From the NCBI GenBank assembly GCA_021800795.1, contig JAJYYO010000019.1, positions 1-64,000 of the forward strand: a stretch of DNA of 64,000 nucleotides, written 5' to 3'. Below are positions 51,357 to 61,042 of the stretch, piece by piece (position 1 is the first letter of the stretch; each line of letters starts with the position of its first letter). Both the position numbers and the translations under genes were made by a program. The stretch comes from Pseudomonadota bacterium. GTDB taxonomy: Bacteria > Pseudomonadota > Gammaproteobacteria > Burkholderiales > Gallionellaceae. The notes under the pieces are model-generated. The model was given only the letters and a program-made list of their open reading frames with translations, did not search any database and was not told the DNA's origin.

Positions 51357-53899
51357 AGTTTTTCCAGCAATTCGTTAAGGAATGCGCTGGATTCCTGCGG
51401 GTTGTCCAGAATTGCACCGCTGATCCAGAACACATCTTCGGCACGACTTCCCAGCGTGTTGATCTTGGCCCGGTGCAGGTGGATGTCGTGTTTGTCGAGC
51501 ATTTGTGCCAGGCGTGCCAGAAGCCCGGGGCGGTCGCCGGTAATCAGCGAGAGCACGTACATGCCGTGGCGGTCTTTTTCGATATTGATTTTGGTATTGA
51601 TCGGGAAATGCTTGAGTTGCCGGCTGACACGTCCTGCTGCGATGGGCTCTACCGGCTTGGCCTGTACGATTTTCTGGGTCAGCTCAAATTCGATATAGTT
51701 CATCAGGTCGCGGTAGGCCATTTCGCTGCGGGTGACTTCCATGATCTGAAAGCTGTTCAGCGCGTAACCATGCTGGGTGGTGTGGATCTTGGCCTCGACG
51801 ATGGTGTAGTGCATGCGTGAAAAAAACGCACAAATGCGCGCGAACAGATAACGCTGGTCCGGACAATATACCATCACCTGCAGGCCGGTTCCGGCGCGAC
51901 TCAGGCGCGTCTTGACGACAGGCGTGGTGTTGTTGACCCGGAAAGCAAGCAGTCGACTATGCCAGGCGATTTCCTGTGCTTCATGGTCGAGAAAATAGCT
52001 GTCATCGAGTTGCGCCCAAAGCAGACGGTAGGACTCGGGTGCAATGGCATATAAATTCAGTGTGGCGGCGGCCTGGGTGCGGATTTCCGCCAGATGGTTG
52101 GCGGAGGCGCCCACCTTCAGATAACGGCGCGTCAGATGGAACAGGTCTTCCATCAGTTTGGCCTTCCAGGCGTTCCATACTTTCGGGCTGGTACCCTGTA
52201 CGTCGGCCACGGTCAGCAGATACAGCGCGACCAGATAGCGCTCGTTTCTGATTTTCCCGGCAAATGAGGCAATGACTTCAGGGTCGCCCAGATCCTGTTT
52301 TTGCGCCGTGGCAGACAGGGTGAGATGCTGTTCGACCAGCCACACCACCAGATCGCTGTCGTCCCGGCTCAAACCGTGGTGCGTGCAAAACAGGCGCGCG
52401 TCCTTTTTACCCAGTTGCGAATGATCGCCGCCGCGCCCCTTGGCGATGTCGTGGAACAGTCCCGCGATATACAGCACTTCAGGTCTTGCAAACTCGCTCA
52501 TCAGTTTGTTGCACAGCGGGAGTTCGTGCGCGTGTTTGGGCAGCGCAAAACGGCGCAGATTGCGCACCACCATCAGGATATGTTCGTCCACCGTGAAGAC
52601 GTGAAACAGGTCGTGCTGCATCTGCCCTACGATGCGTCCGAAGGCGGGAATATAGCGTCCCAGTATGCCGTATTGGCGCATGCGGCGCAGTGCGTGGTTA
52701 ACCCCTTGCGGTTGGCGCAGGATTGCCATGAATTGCGCCCGGTTGTGCGGGTTGCGGCGAAACGCAGCGTCGATATGCGGTTGCGCACGCCACAAGGCAC
52801 GCAAGGTTTTCGCGGTGAGATCGGTCAGTTCGGGGTTGCGCTGCATGATTAAAAAAAGCTCGAAGATCGCCTCCGGATTGTGTTCGAACAGCTGTTCATC
52901 GCGTATTTCCAGCAAGTCGCCGATGATGCGGAATCGCTCGTTCAGTGCGCGCTGCGGAGGCGTTTCGCGGAACAGATAGTCATGCAGGTTTTGCAGCAAA
53001 ATGGTATTGAACTGGCGCACCGCAAGTTTGGTGCGGTAATAGCGCTGCATTAAATGCTCGCTGGCCCGCCGGTTTGCCGAGGCAACGATGCCCATTTGTT
53101 CTGCAAGGGCGGTCTGAAAGTCGAACATCAAACGGTCTTCACGGCGGTGGGCGAGATAATGCAGGCGCGTGCGCAGCGTCTGCAGCAAGGCGTCGTGCCG
53201 CGCGATCTGGCGTGCTTCCGAACGGCTTATCAGTCCGGCGCTGGCCAGGTCCGACCAGCCTGTACCCAGATCCGCCGCGCGGCTGATCCAGGTAATGGTT
53301 TGCAGATCGCGCAGGCCGCCCGGGCTTTCCTTGAGATTGGGCTCAAGATTGAAATCTGCGTCGTCAAAGCGGGCATGACGCACCTGTTGCTCGTGCAGTT
53401 TGGCTTTATAAAATTCGCGCGGATCAAGATTTTCCGCAACCGTTGTGTGCAACTGATCGAACAGGGGCGAATTTCCACACAGCAGACGCGCTTCGAGCAG
53501 ATTGGTCTGCACCGTGATATCTTTTGATTCCTCGGTGCATTCAGCGACGGTGCGGATGCTGTGGCCGACTTCCAGGCCGATGTCCCACAACAGCGCCACC
53601 AGTTCGTGCAGTTTGATCTGCAAGGCTTCATCGGGTTCGCCGCCCAGCAGGATCAGCAGGTCGATATCCGACTTGGGGTACAGCTCGCCACGCCCGTAAC
53701 CGCCGACCGCGATCAGCGCCAGGTTTTCCGGCAAATCCATCTGTTGCCAGATGAGGCGCAAGTGCCGGTCTATCAGTTCGCTGTGCGCTTTGAGCAGACG
53801 TGCCGCTTTGCCGTGTTGCAGAAAAGCTTGTTCAAGGGCCAGCCTGTCCCGGCGCAATGAATCGCGAAGCTCAATCATGTCACAGCGTTGATCCGGCAT
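51353..53899 (-). CDS. glnD: Bifunctional uridylyltransferase/uridylyl-removing enzyme GlnD
   Basis: AVGGYGRGELYPKSDIDLLIL, HD domain FHDIAKGRGGDHSQLG, C-terminal ACT repeats. Confidence 0.96.
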   Translation of the reverse strand: MPDQRCDMIELRDSLRRDRLALEQAFLQHGKAARLLKAHSELIDRHLRLIWQQMDLPENLALIAVGGYGRGELYPKSDIDLLILLGGEPDEALQIKLHELVALLWDIGLEVGHSIRTVAECTEESKDITVQTNLLEARLLCGNSPLFDQLHTTVAENLDPREFYKAKLHEQQVRHARFDDADFNLEPNLKESPGGLRDLQTITWISRAADLGTGWSDLASAGLISRSEARQIARHDALLQTLRTRLHYLAHRREDRLMFDFQTALAEQMGIVASANRRASEHLMQRYYRTKLAVRQFNTILLQNLHDYLFRETPPQRALNERFRIIGDLLEIRDEQLFEHNPEAIFELFLIMQRNPELTDLTAKTLRALWRAQPHIDAAFRRNPHNRAQFMAILRQPQGVNHALRRMRQYGILGRYIPAFGRIVGQMQHDLFHVFTVDEHILMVVRNLRRFALPKHAHELPLCNKLMSEFARPEVLYIAGLFHDIAKGRGGDHSQLGKKDARLFCTHHGLSRDDSDLVVWLVEQHLTLSATAQKQDLGDPEVIASFAGKIRNERYLVALYLLTVADVQGTSPKVWNAWKAKLMEDLFHLTRRYLKVGASANHLAEIRTQAAATLNLYAIAPESYRLLWAQLDDSYFLDHEAQEIAWHSRLLAFRVNNTTPVVKTRLSRAGTGLQVMVYCPDQRYLFARICAFFSRMHYTIVEAKIHTTQHGYALNSFQIMEVTRSEMAYRDLMNYIEFELTQKIVQAKPVEPIAAGRVSRQLKHFPINTKINIEKDRHGMYVLSLITGDRPGLLARLAQMLDKHDIHLHRAKINTLGSRAEDVFWISGAILDNPQESSAFLNELLEKL

Positions 53900-53909
53900 G
53901 ACGGCTAAC

Positions 53910-54704
53910 CTACAACGGGGGCGGGGCGGGACAGCCGGCGGACAGGGTCAGCACTTCAAAGCCGGTCTCGGTCACCAGTATGGTGTGTTCGTATTGGGCT
54001 GACAGGCTATGGTCGCGCGTCACCACCGTCCAGCCATCATTCAGTTGCTTGATGTCTTTTTTTCCGGCATTGATCATCGGCTCGATGGTGAACACCATGC
54101 CGGCTTCCAGCTTTAAGCCGGTTTTCGGGCGACCGTAATGCAGCACTTGCGGCTCTTCATGGAAATTTGCGCCGATACCGTGACCGCAAAACTCGCGCAC
54201 TACGCTGTAGCCCAGCGGTTCGACGAAGCTCTGAATCGCGTGGCCTATATCGCCCAGATAGGCGCCCGCCCTGACCTTGCGGATGGCGCGCCACATGGAC
54301 TGATAAGTGGTCTCGCACAGGCGTTTTGCCTGGATCGAGGGTTCGCCGACATAGAACATGCGGCTGCTGTCGCCGTGATAACCGTCCTTGATCACGGTGA
54401 TGTCGAGATTGACGATGTCGCCGTTTTTCAGCACCTTGTCGCTCGGCACGCCGTGGCAGATCTGGTGATTGATCGAGGTGCAGATGGATTTCGGGTAAGG
54501 CGTGTGTCCTCCGGGCGCGTAGTTAAGCGGCGCGGGGATGGCCTGCTGCACATCGACGATCAGGTCGTGACACAGTCGGTCCAGCTCGTTGGTGGTGATG
54601 CCGGCCTTGACGAACGGGCCGATGTAATCGAGCACTTCGCTGGTCAGTCGGCCGGCGACGCGCATTTTCTCGATTTCCTGAGGGGTCTTGATGGAAACGG
54701 ACAT
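53910..54704 (-). CDS. map: Methionine aminopeptidase type I
   Basis: KTPQEIEKMRVAGRLTSEVLDYI, CTSINHQICHGVPSDK, FCGHGIGANFHEEPQVLHYG. Confidence 0.96.
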   Translation of the reverse strand: MSVSIKTPQEIEKMRVAGRLTSEVLDYIGPFVKAGITTNELDRLCHDLIVDVQQAIPAPLNYAPGGHTPYPKSICTSINHQICHGVPSDKVLKNGDIVNLDITVIKDGYHGDSSRMFYVGEPSIQAKRLCETTYQSMWRAIRKVRAGAYLGDIGHAIQSFVEPLGYSVVREFCGHGIGANFHEEPQVLHYGRPKTGLKLEAGMVFTIEPMINAGKKDIKQLNDGWTVVTRDHSLSAQYEHTILVTETGFEVLTLSAGCPAPPPL

Positions 54705-54950
54705 GTATATTCAATCTGTTAAAAGTTGCCGAGGATAGCACGGGAGCGATATTCCCGACAAATTCGTTTAACGTAAAACTCGCGCAGCAAGACCGTGTTC
54801 CTTTCCACCGCTTGCGGGGAGAGTAGGTAGGTCGGGTTTTCGTTCAGGAATAGCCTCATCGCTTATATTCTGTGGGATAAACAGAATCTTAGGCTTAGTT
54901 CTTTCAAGCCTTGGATAATGTTTAGTAGTTCCATCAATGCCCTTGCGGCA

Positions 54951-56120
54951 TTAACCCGACTTCGTGCGCAAGCAGGCTGCTATCTGCCCGAAGGGGATGC
55001 GCTCCTGTTCAAGTCGCAGTGCGATACCCTCGGGTGATAACAGTGCGGCGCAGGTGGCGCGTTCCGTGTCGGTCAAACAGGCCGGAATTTCTTTCACGGG
55101 AGAGGCTTCCGTGACACACAGGCTGCGATTGGCTGCCAGCGTCGCGCTATCCATCAGCATCGATTCAACATGCGGGAATATTTCGCGAAAACGGGACAGA
55201 ATCGCAAAACCGTGCGTGTCCAGGTCGCCCCAGTAAACGATGCGTTTGGTTTTTAACCAGTCCGCCTGGGCTAAGCTGCCTATACCGTAACCCAATGAAA
55301 AGATGACCATGCTTTTTGGCGCAGCCGGAAAGGCCAGCCCGTTCACTTTGTTTTCGGTGACATACACACAGTCCACGTCCAGTTCAAGGCGGCAAAAATC
55401 CGCCAAAGGCAACGTGAGGTCGGTAAGTCCTGACAGCGTAATCGCAGGATCAAGCAGCCGGAAGCGAATCAGGTGCTGGTCATAACGCAGGCCATAGCGT
55501 TGCTCGAATTTATTGGCTTCACATTCAATGGCGGACGGGGGCAGCAGGGCATCCAGCAAAACGGTCAGTTGCGTGGTGTGCTGCTCGATAAATTTGCTGT
55601 CGATGTCGGGCAGGTCAATCTGGCGGATATAAATATCCGGTCTCGGGTGTGCGATGAACCAGTCGACAACGTCCAGCAGCTTGTGCCAACTCGCCAGATT
55701 GTCCGCCAGATGGCGCGGCTTGTCGTGCAATATGCAGGCCAGGGCAGGGTGTCGCCCGACGGTTTGCAGCGCCAGTTGCTTGAATTGCGTTGCCTCGCGA
55801 AGTTTTCCGATGAAGCGTAAAAAATCCTGTTCTGTTTCAAAATAAATCCTGCCGGGCAAATGCTGCTCGCCCAATTGGCGATGCGACACAGGCTCGAAAT
55901 CAATCCGGTAGCCGTATCCCAGCGTGGCTTTGGATGAGGCCTTGAGTTCCTGCAAGGATTTGCCGATACTGGCGAATTCATTCAGCAATTCACGGCCGGC
56001 CGGCTTGCCGAACGGGATGTCGAGTGCCTGCCAGGGCGCGCCGGATAGGCACAGGCGGTGATAGGCATAACTGCTCCAGTACCGCTGCGCCTTGGCGCGT
56101 ATGTCTTGCGGGGTAATCAT
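54951..56120 (-). CDS. jetD: Wadjet protein JetD (DUF3322/DUF2220, Toprim-like nuclease)
   Basis: VYVTENKVNGLAFPAAPKSMVIFSLGYGIGSL...IVYWGDLDTHGFAILSRFREIFPHVESMLMD; ATG at 56118-56120. Confidence 0.9.
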   Translation of the reverse strand: MITPQDIRAKAQRYWSSYAYHRLCLSGAPWQALDIPFGKPAGRELLNEFASIGKSLQELKASSKATLGYGYRIDFEPVSHRQLGEQHLPGRIYFETEQDFLRFIGKLREATQFKQLALQTVGRHPALACILHDKPRHLADNLASWHKLLDVVDWFIAHPRPDIYIRQIDLPDIDSKFIEQHTTQLTVLLDALLPPSAIECEANKFEQRYGLRYDQHLIRFRLLDPAITLSGLTDLTLPLADFCRLELDVDCVYVTENKVNGLAFPAAPKSMVIFSLGYGIGSLAQADWLKTKRIVYWGDLDTHGFAILSRFREIFPHVESMLMDSATLAANRSLCVTEASPVKEIPACLTDTERATCAALLSPEGIALRLEQERIPFGQIAACLRTKSG

Positions 56121-56262
56121 GTCAGATGACAGAAGACAGAAGACGGAAAACAGAAGACGGAAGACAGATCGTCGAGTGCCGCAAAGCGGCACACCAATTA
56201 TAGATGCGGCTGAGCCGCGACAAATCCTCTGTCATCTGTCTTCTGCCTTCTGTCCTCTGATG
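56121..56262. repeat. Heptamer-repeat cassette with inverted arms between jetC and jetD
   Basis: gacagaa-gacagaa-gacggaa-aacagaa-gacggaa-gacagat ... atctgtcttctgccttctgtcctctg. Confidence 0.92.
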
Positions 56263-59200
56263 CCGCTGCGCGCTTTTTCCTCGCGGTATTCGGCGATGGT
56301 CAGCGATCGGATCATGGAGTTTTTACCCTCCTGGTTGTGGACCAGATGAACCGAGCGCACGTAGTTTTCGATGACGTGGATTTTTTGCAGCGGCGTGACG
56401 ATGAGCAATTGCAGGCCCAGCTTGCCGAACAGTTCCAGGCCGTAGCGCGCAGATTCGTCCGAACCTCGCCCGAATGCCTCGTCTATCATCACAAAGCGGA
56501 AAGCTCGCGTGGCGCGGCTCTGCTGGTCTATGCCGTATTGATAGGCGAGCGCGGAGGCCAGTATGGTATAAGCCAGCTTTTCTTTCTGGCCGCCTGATTT
56601 GCCCGCCGAATCCGAGTAAAACTCTTTCTCCGTGCCGTCTTCCTTCCAGCGTTCGCTGGCCGAAAAACGATACCAGTTGCGCACATCCGTCACCTTGCGC
56701 ATCCAGCTGCGATCCGCATTGGTGGTGTCCTGCCGGCCATTGAAGCGGTCGATGATTTTTTTGACCAGGGCAAAACGGTGTTCGGTATAAAGCTCATCGT
56801 CGGCGCCCGTCAGCGTGTTGGCCAGACAGCCTTTCAAGTCTTCCTTGAACTGGCGGATTTCCATGTCCGGATCGGGATCGGGTATCAGTTGTATGTACGA
56901 TCCTGAATCGTACTCAATCTGCTTGAGCGAGCGGTTGATGGTGTCGATCTTGTTCTGGATGGTGCGCGATTCCTGGTCCAGCTTGTTTTGCAGCAGCGCG
57001 ACTTCGTTGATGGTGTTTTTGTTGAGCAGTTCCTTGAAGCGGCTTTTGAAGCGCGGCAAGTCCTCAGCCATCAGGTGTTTGAGCATGCGCTGAAATTCAG
57101 TTGCGGAATCCAGACTGGCATGCACCTCGCGGCAATCCGCAGGGTAGGCGGCGATATACTGTTGCATGGCAACGATGATCTGGCCGGAAGTTATTTCGGC
57201 TTTATCGCGCGTTTTTTTGATGCGATTGAGCAGCCAGTTACGCACTTGTGTTTCTGCGTCGGTACATTGTCTGGGTGTATTGAGCGGTTTGCCTTCCAGC
57301 GCTTCTGCGGGTAACTTGTCAAGACCGGCAAAACAGATGTCGCGCGCTTTTTCGGGCAGTTGCTCAAGAATATGGCCGGCATCGACTAAATCTGCTTGCG
57401 CGTTGACATGTTCGGTCTTTTTACCGCCGATTCTGCCTTGCAATTCAGCCAGTTTAAGGTTGGATTCCCTGATTTGCAGGATGACGGTCTCAAGGCGCTC
57501 GTTCAGCGAGCGCAGAATATCCGAGCTTTGCTCAAGCTCATGCATCTCCTCTTGCAATTGATGAATCTGCGCCACCGTCTGCGTCCAGTCGATCAGGGAA
57601 AACTCGGCGGGACGCAACAGTTCGAGCAGCGCGGCCTGGTGCTTGTCCAGAACCTTCAAAGCGGCATCGGTTTCTTCAAGCTGTTTGAGCAGCGCGTGCC
57701 CCTCGGTCTGGTGATCGCCAAGCTTCGCTTCCAGTGCGCGTATCTTCCCCTCGTTGCTCCAGCCCAACACGAAGCGACTGCGATCGTCAATGCGGTTGCG
57801 GTCATCTTTTTCGTGACGCACCCCGCCCGACTTGATCTGCCCCTGACGGGTCAGCGCTTTGGGATGGCGGCGGAATTCGTCCAGGTTATCGCTGCACAGA
57901 TAATCGTAGCCGCGCGCCAACTCAACCATCAGCCACTGATAGGACGAACTGTCCGCCTTGATCTCAAGTTTGTTGGCCAGACTTTGCGCTGCCAGCATCG
58001 GCGCCTGTCGTTCCTCGTCCGAGATGCGAAAGTACACCAGGCGTCCGGCCAGATGGGTGCGGTCCACATAGCTTGAGACGGCAGCATAATGCGCATCACC
58101 CACCAGCAGCGATAAACCGAAACCGTGCAGCACCCGCTCAATCGCGCCTTCCCATGCGCTTTCACGGCTTTGTACCTGGATCAATTCACCCGCAAAAGGC
58201 AGTTCGGTGTCAGCAATGGACAGCGCCTCGCAAAGCGTCTCACGCAGGCGCAGCATAGGGCTGGGGATGTTTGATTTGCGCAGCTTCAGCGAGTGGATTT
58301 CATCCACCAGTATCTTGCACTGGCTGTCTATGGCGTGGATGGCGACTTTGATCTGGTCGCGTTCTTCCGTCAGTTTCGCCTTGTTCGCATCGATATCCTG
58401 TTTGAGGGCTGCGGCACGGCGTCGATTGTCATGGAAAGTATCCAGGCACTGCGCACGCGGCAGTTCGAGTTGCTGGCAGGCACTGGCATATTCGTCGTAG
58501 GCCTTTTTGCGGCGTTCACGCTCTTTTTCCAGTTGCGAAATCAGCCCCTTGATTTCTTCGATGCGTCGTCCGCCGTTGTCGGCGATGGCCTGTTTAAGAT
58601 CGCTTTGTTGATCGTGAGATTGGTCTATTGCCGTTTGCTGTTGTCTCGCTTCATCTTCCAGCCGGAGAATGTCCAGATTGAAGCGGGCAATCATGTCCTC
58701 CAGCAGCCCCTGCTTTTTTTGTGCAATCCAGGCGGGGAGCGCGGCCCGCAGCCGTTCAGATTCAGCCGCGCTGGCCGTCAGTTGGGCGTGAGCGTTGCAG
58801 TTGTGCACCAGCGGCGTGAGTCGGGTGATTTGCCCTTCGGCTTTGAGGACGGATTCGTGCGCGGCGTTGAGATTGTCAAACAGGCGACACAGTTCGATGA
58901 TGCGCGGTTCGATGTCCGGGTCTTCCAGCATGTGGCAACGCACAAACTCGGTGATGTTGGACACGGCTTTCATCGACACGGTCTGATAGAACAAATCCAG
59001 CGCCTGTTCGCTGCCCAACCCCATGCGGCGGCGAAAATCATCCCCGTAAGCCGGGAAGTTGTCGTGCAGCGTGACCGCCTCCATCTTGCGCAGCCGTTTT
59101 TTGAGATCCTGAATGTCTGCGCCGAAGCCTGAAAAATCCGCATCGATGGAGAGTTCCCGTTCCGATACCAGATGAAAACGCTCAGGCTGCCCCTTGTCGT

Positions 59201-59615
59201 CCTTCATCCAGAACACTTGAGCCAGCGTCACGGTCTCGTTGAAATGGTCGTTGCGGAAACAGCCCAGAATCACCGAATAGCTGCCCAGTCCGCGCAGCGC
59301 CACGGACTTGGCGGCCAGGCGCTCATCGTCCTTTTCGCTCTTGTAATAGCCGCGCACATATGAGGCCAGGCTGCGTTCGCGCGTCTCGGCGCCGGCGGCC
59401 TTGTTGAACACCACCCGGTGTGCGGGAACCAGCAAGGTGGTTAACGCATCCACCAGCGTGGATTTGCCCGAGCCGATGTCGCCCGTCAGCAACGCATTTT
59501 CTCCGTTGGGTTCGATGCGCCAGACGCGCTGGTCAAAGGTGCCCCAGTTGAACACCTCGAAGCGTTCGAGGCGAAATCCCGGGGTTTTGAACATGTCGAA
59601 TTCAGTCGAGGGCAT
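56232..59615 (-). CDS. jetC: Wadjet SMC-like ATPase JetC
   Basis: Walker A LLTGDIGSGKSTLVDALTTLLVPAHRVVFNKAAGAETRERSL; long coiled coil; FVMIDEAFGRGSDESARYGLELFGKLGLQLLIVTPLQKIHVIE. Confidence 0.93.
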   Translation of the reverse strand: MPSTEFDMFKTPGFRLERFEVFNWGTFDQRVWRIEPNGENALLTGDIGSGKSTLVDALTTLLVPAHRVVFNKAAGAETRERSLASYVRGYYKSEKDDERLAAKSVALRGLGSYSVILGCFRNDHFNETVTLAQVFWMKDDKGQPERFHLVSERELSIDADFSGFGADIQDLKKRLRKMEAVTLHDNFPAYGDDFRRRMGLGSEQALDLFYQTVSMKAVSNITEFVRCHMLEDPDIEPRIIELCRLFDNLNAAHESVLKAEGQITRLTPLVHNCNAHAQLTASAAESERLRAALPAWIAQKKQGLLEDMIARFNLDILRLEDEARQQQTAIDQSHDQQSDLKQAIADNGGRRIEEIKGLISQLEKERERRKKAYDEYASACQQLELPRAQCLDTFHDNRRRAAALKQDIDANKAKLTEERDQIKVAIHAIDSQCKILVDEIHSLKLRKSNIPSPMLRLRETLCEALSIADTELPFAGELIQVQSRESAWEGAIERVLHGFGLSLLVGDAHYAAVSSYVDRTHLAGRLVYFRISDEERQAPMLAAQSLANKLEIKADSSSYQWLMVELARGYDYLCSDNLDEFRRHPKALTRQGQIKSGGVRHEKDDRNRIDDRSRFVLGWSNEGKIRALEAKLGDHQTEGHALLKQLEETDAALKVLDKHQAALLELLRPAEFSLIDWTQTVAQIHQLQEEMHELEQSSDILRSLNERLETVILQIRESNLKLAELQGRIGGKKTEHVNAQADLVDAGHILEQLPEKARDICFAGLDKLPAEALEGKPLNTPRQCTDAETQVRNWLLNRIKKTRDKAEITSGQIIVAMQQYIAAYPADCREVHASLDSATEFQRMLKHLMAEDLPRFKSRFKELLNKNTINEVALLQNKLDQESRTIQNKIDTINRSLKQIEYDSGSYIQLIPDPDPDMEIRQFKEDLKGCLANTLTGADDELYTEHRFALVKKIIDRFNGRQDTTNADRSWMRKVTDVRNWYRFSASERWKEDGTEKEFYSDSAGKSGGQKEKLAYTILASALAYQYGIDQQSRATRAFRFVMIDEAFGRGSDESARYGLELFGKLGLQLLIVTPLQKIHVIENYVRSVHLVHNQEGKNSMIRSLTIAEYREEKARSGIRGQKAEDR

Positions 59616-60174
59616 GGCTGCGGTACTCCTCCAGGCGTTCGTTGAAATTTTCCAGCCACTCGGCATCGACAAAGGCTTTCAGCACGCGGCGTATTTCATA
59701 GGTGTCGGGCTGATCGTTGAGTTCGCGCAGGAAACCCATTTCCACGACCCGGCGGATGTGGCTGTCGATCTGTTCTTCAATGCGTGCCTCGTTACTGCTT
59801 TCCGGCAGAAAAGTGCGCACCCGGTCGATGATTTCGCTGCGGGTAATCATGGTGCGCAATTCGCCATTGCCCGAATCGGCTTCGATCAACCGTTTGCGCA
59901 ACAGAATACACAGCAGGCTGACGGCGTAGCTCAGGGGGCGGCGGCTGACCAGTTTGGGCAGATCTTCATCGTCGCGTGCCTCGCGTTGACGCAGGTAGGC
60001 GTAGCCCTCGGCGTCATCCAGGTCGAGTTCCAGGCCGATCACCGACAAGTAGTCGCGAACCTGGCTCTCAAGGTGCAGCAATTCCTGCCAGCGATTGGGC
60101 ATCTGCTCGCGATACAGCACGCCCTTGAGCAGGTGGATCAACAGCGGCGGCAGGGATGGCGGATAGTCGGTCAT
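59602..60174 (-). CDS. jetB: Wadjet protein JetB (DUF4194)
   Basis: LIHLLKGVLYREQMPNRWQELLHLESQVRDYLSVIGLELDLDDAEGYAYLRQRE; overlaps the jetC start. Confidence 0.9.
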   Translation of the reverse strand: MTDYPPSLPPLLIHLLKGVLYREQMPNRWQELLHLESQVRDYLSVIGLELDLDDAEGYAYLRQREARDDEDLPKLVSRRPLSYAVSLLCILLRKRLIEADSGNGELRTMITRSEIIDRVRTFLPESSNEARIEEQIDSHIRRVVEMGFLRELNDQPDTYEIRRVLKAFVDAEWLENFNERLEEYRSHALD

Positions 60175-60274
60175 ATTGATACTGTCCCCAGTGAAGCTGC
60201 AAATTTCACGCCAAGAAACTCATTCGGCAACCGCGTCGTCCATTCGGTCATCAACACAAGATCGCGCAATGACA

Positions 60275-60739
60275 TCACAATGCGCTCAAGGTTTCGATCA
60301 AGAGCATTTTCATCAAGGCGTTACAGGCAGCCAGACGCTTGTCAGCGGTAATCATGGCATCGCAGCCGGATTCGATAGCAGTAGCCAGGTGAAGGGCATC
60401 CGCGAGACGAAGGTTGTGGCTGGCGCGAAGGTGTGCGGCGCGATCGACAACGGCGGATGATACCGCATCCATGCCGATCATTGCCGTTCCAGACAGCAAA
60501 TCCGAATATAGTGCGACAAGCGGTTTATTCCCTTGCCGCAAGGGGTGTACCAACACTTCCGCTCGCGTAATCTGACTGGTGCGCGCCCAGGTTTTCTCCT
60601 GCTGAATCAGATGAAAAACATCGCGTAGCGGCGAGAGCGGCCCGAATGGTGGGAGCGTACTTTCAAAAGCGTAAATAAAAACATTGGCATCAAGATAAAT
60701 TGTGCGATTGGTCACTGCATCCGGGAGCCACATGTTCAA
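60275..60739 (-). CDS. PIN-domain (VapC-like) toxin
   Basis: IYLDANVFIYAFE, LRLADALHLATAIESGCDAMITADKRL. Confidence 0.88.
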   Translation of the reverse strand: MNMWLPDAVTNRTIYLDANVFIYAFESTLPPFGPLSPLRDVFHLIQQEKTWARTSQITRAEVLVHPLRQGNKPLVALYSDLLSGTAMIGMDAVSSAVVDRAAHLRASHNLRLADALHLATAIESGCDAMITADKRLAACNALMKMLLIETLSAL

Positions 60740-60954
60740 TCTTCCCTCAATTCGTCCACATAGCGATTGACCGCATCCACGCTGTCGAAACGGGCGAATT
60801 TTCCGAAATGCCGGGTCCAGTCAGGATTGATCTGGCTCGAACGCTGTCGCACAAGGACAATCACCTCTGCCACCGTACCCTCTGGAAGGTCGGGTGTCGG
60901 GATATGCAAAATATGATCGGCGCTCACCTTGGCTTCATAACGAATAGCTTGCAC
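60736..60954 (-). CDS. VapB-like antitoxin partner of the PIN toxin
   Basis: 72-aa ORF with 4-bp overlap with the PIN gene; KVSADHILHIPTPDLPEGTVAEVIVLV. Confidence 0.75.
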   Translation of the reverse strand: MQAIRYEAKVSADHILHIPTPDLPEGTVAEVIVLVRQRSSQINPDWTRHFGKFARFDSVDAVNRYVDELRED

Positions 60955-61042
60955 GGTTACTCTCCTTCATTGACGTATCAATACGATACAGCGCAAAGGG
61001 CTGCGGTGCAAACGCCACCTGCAAGCCTGCCTTAATTCCTCT

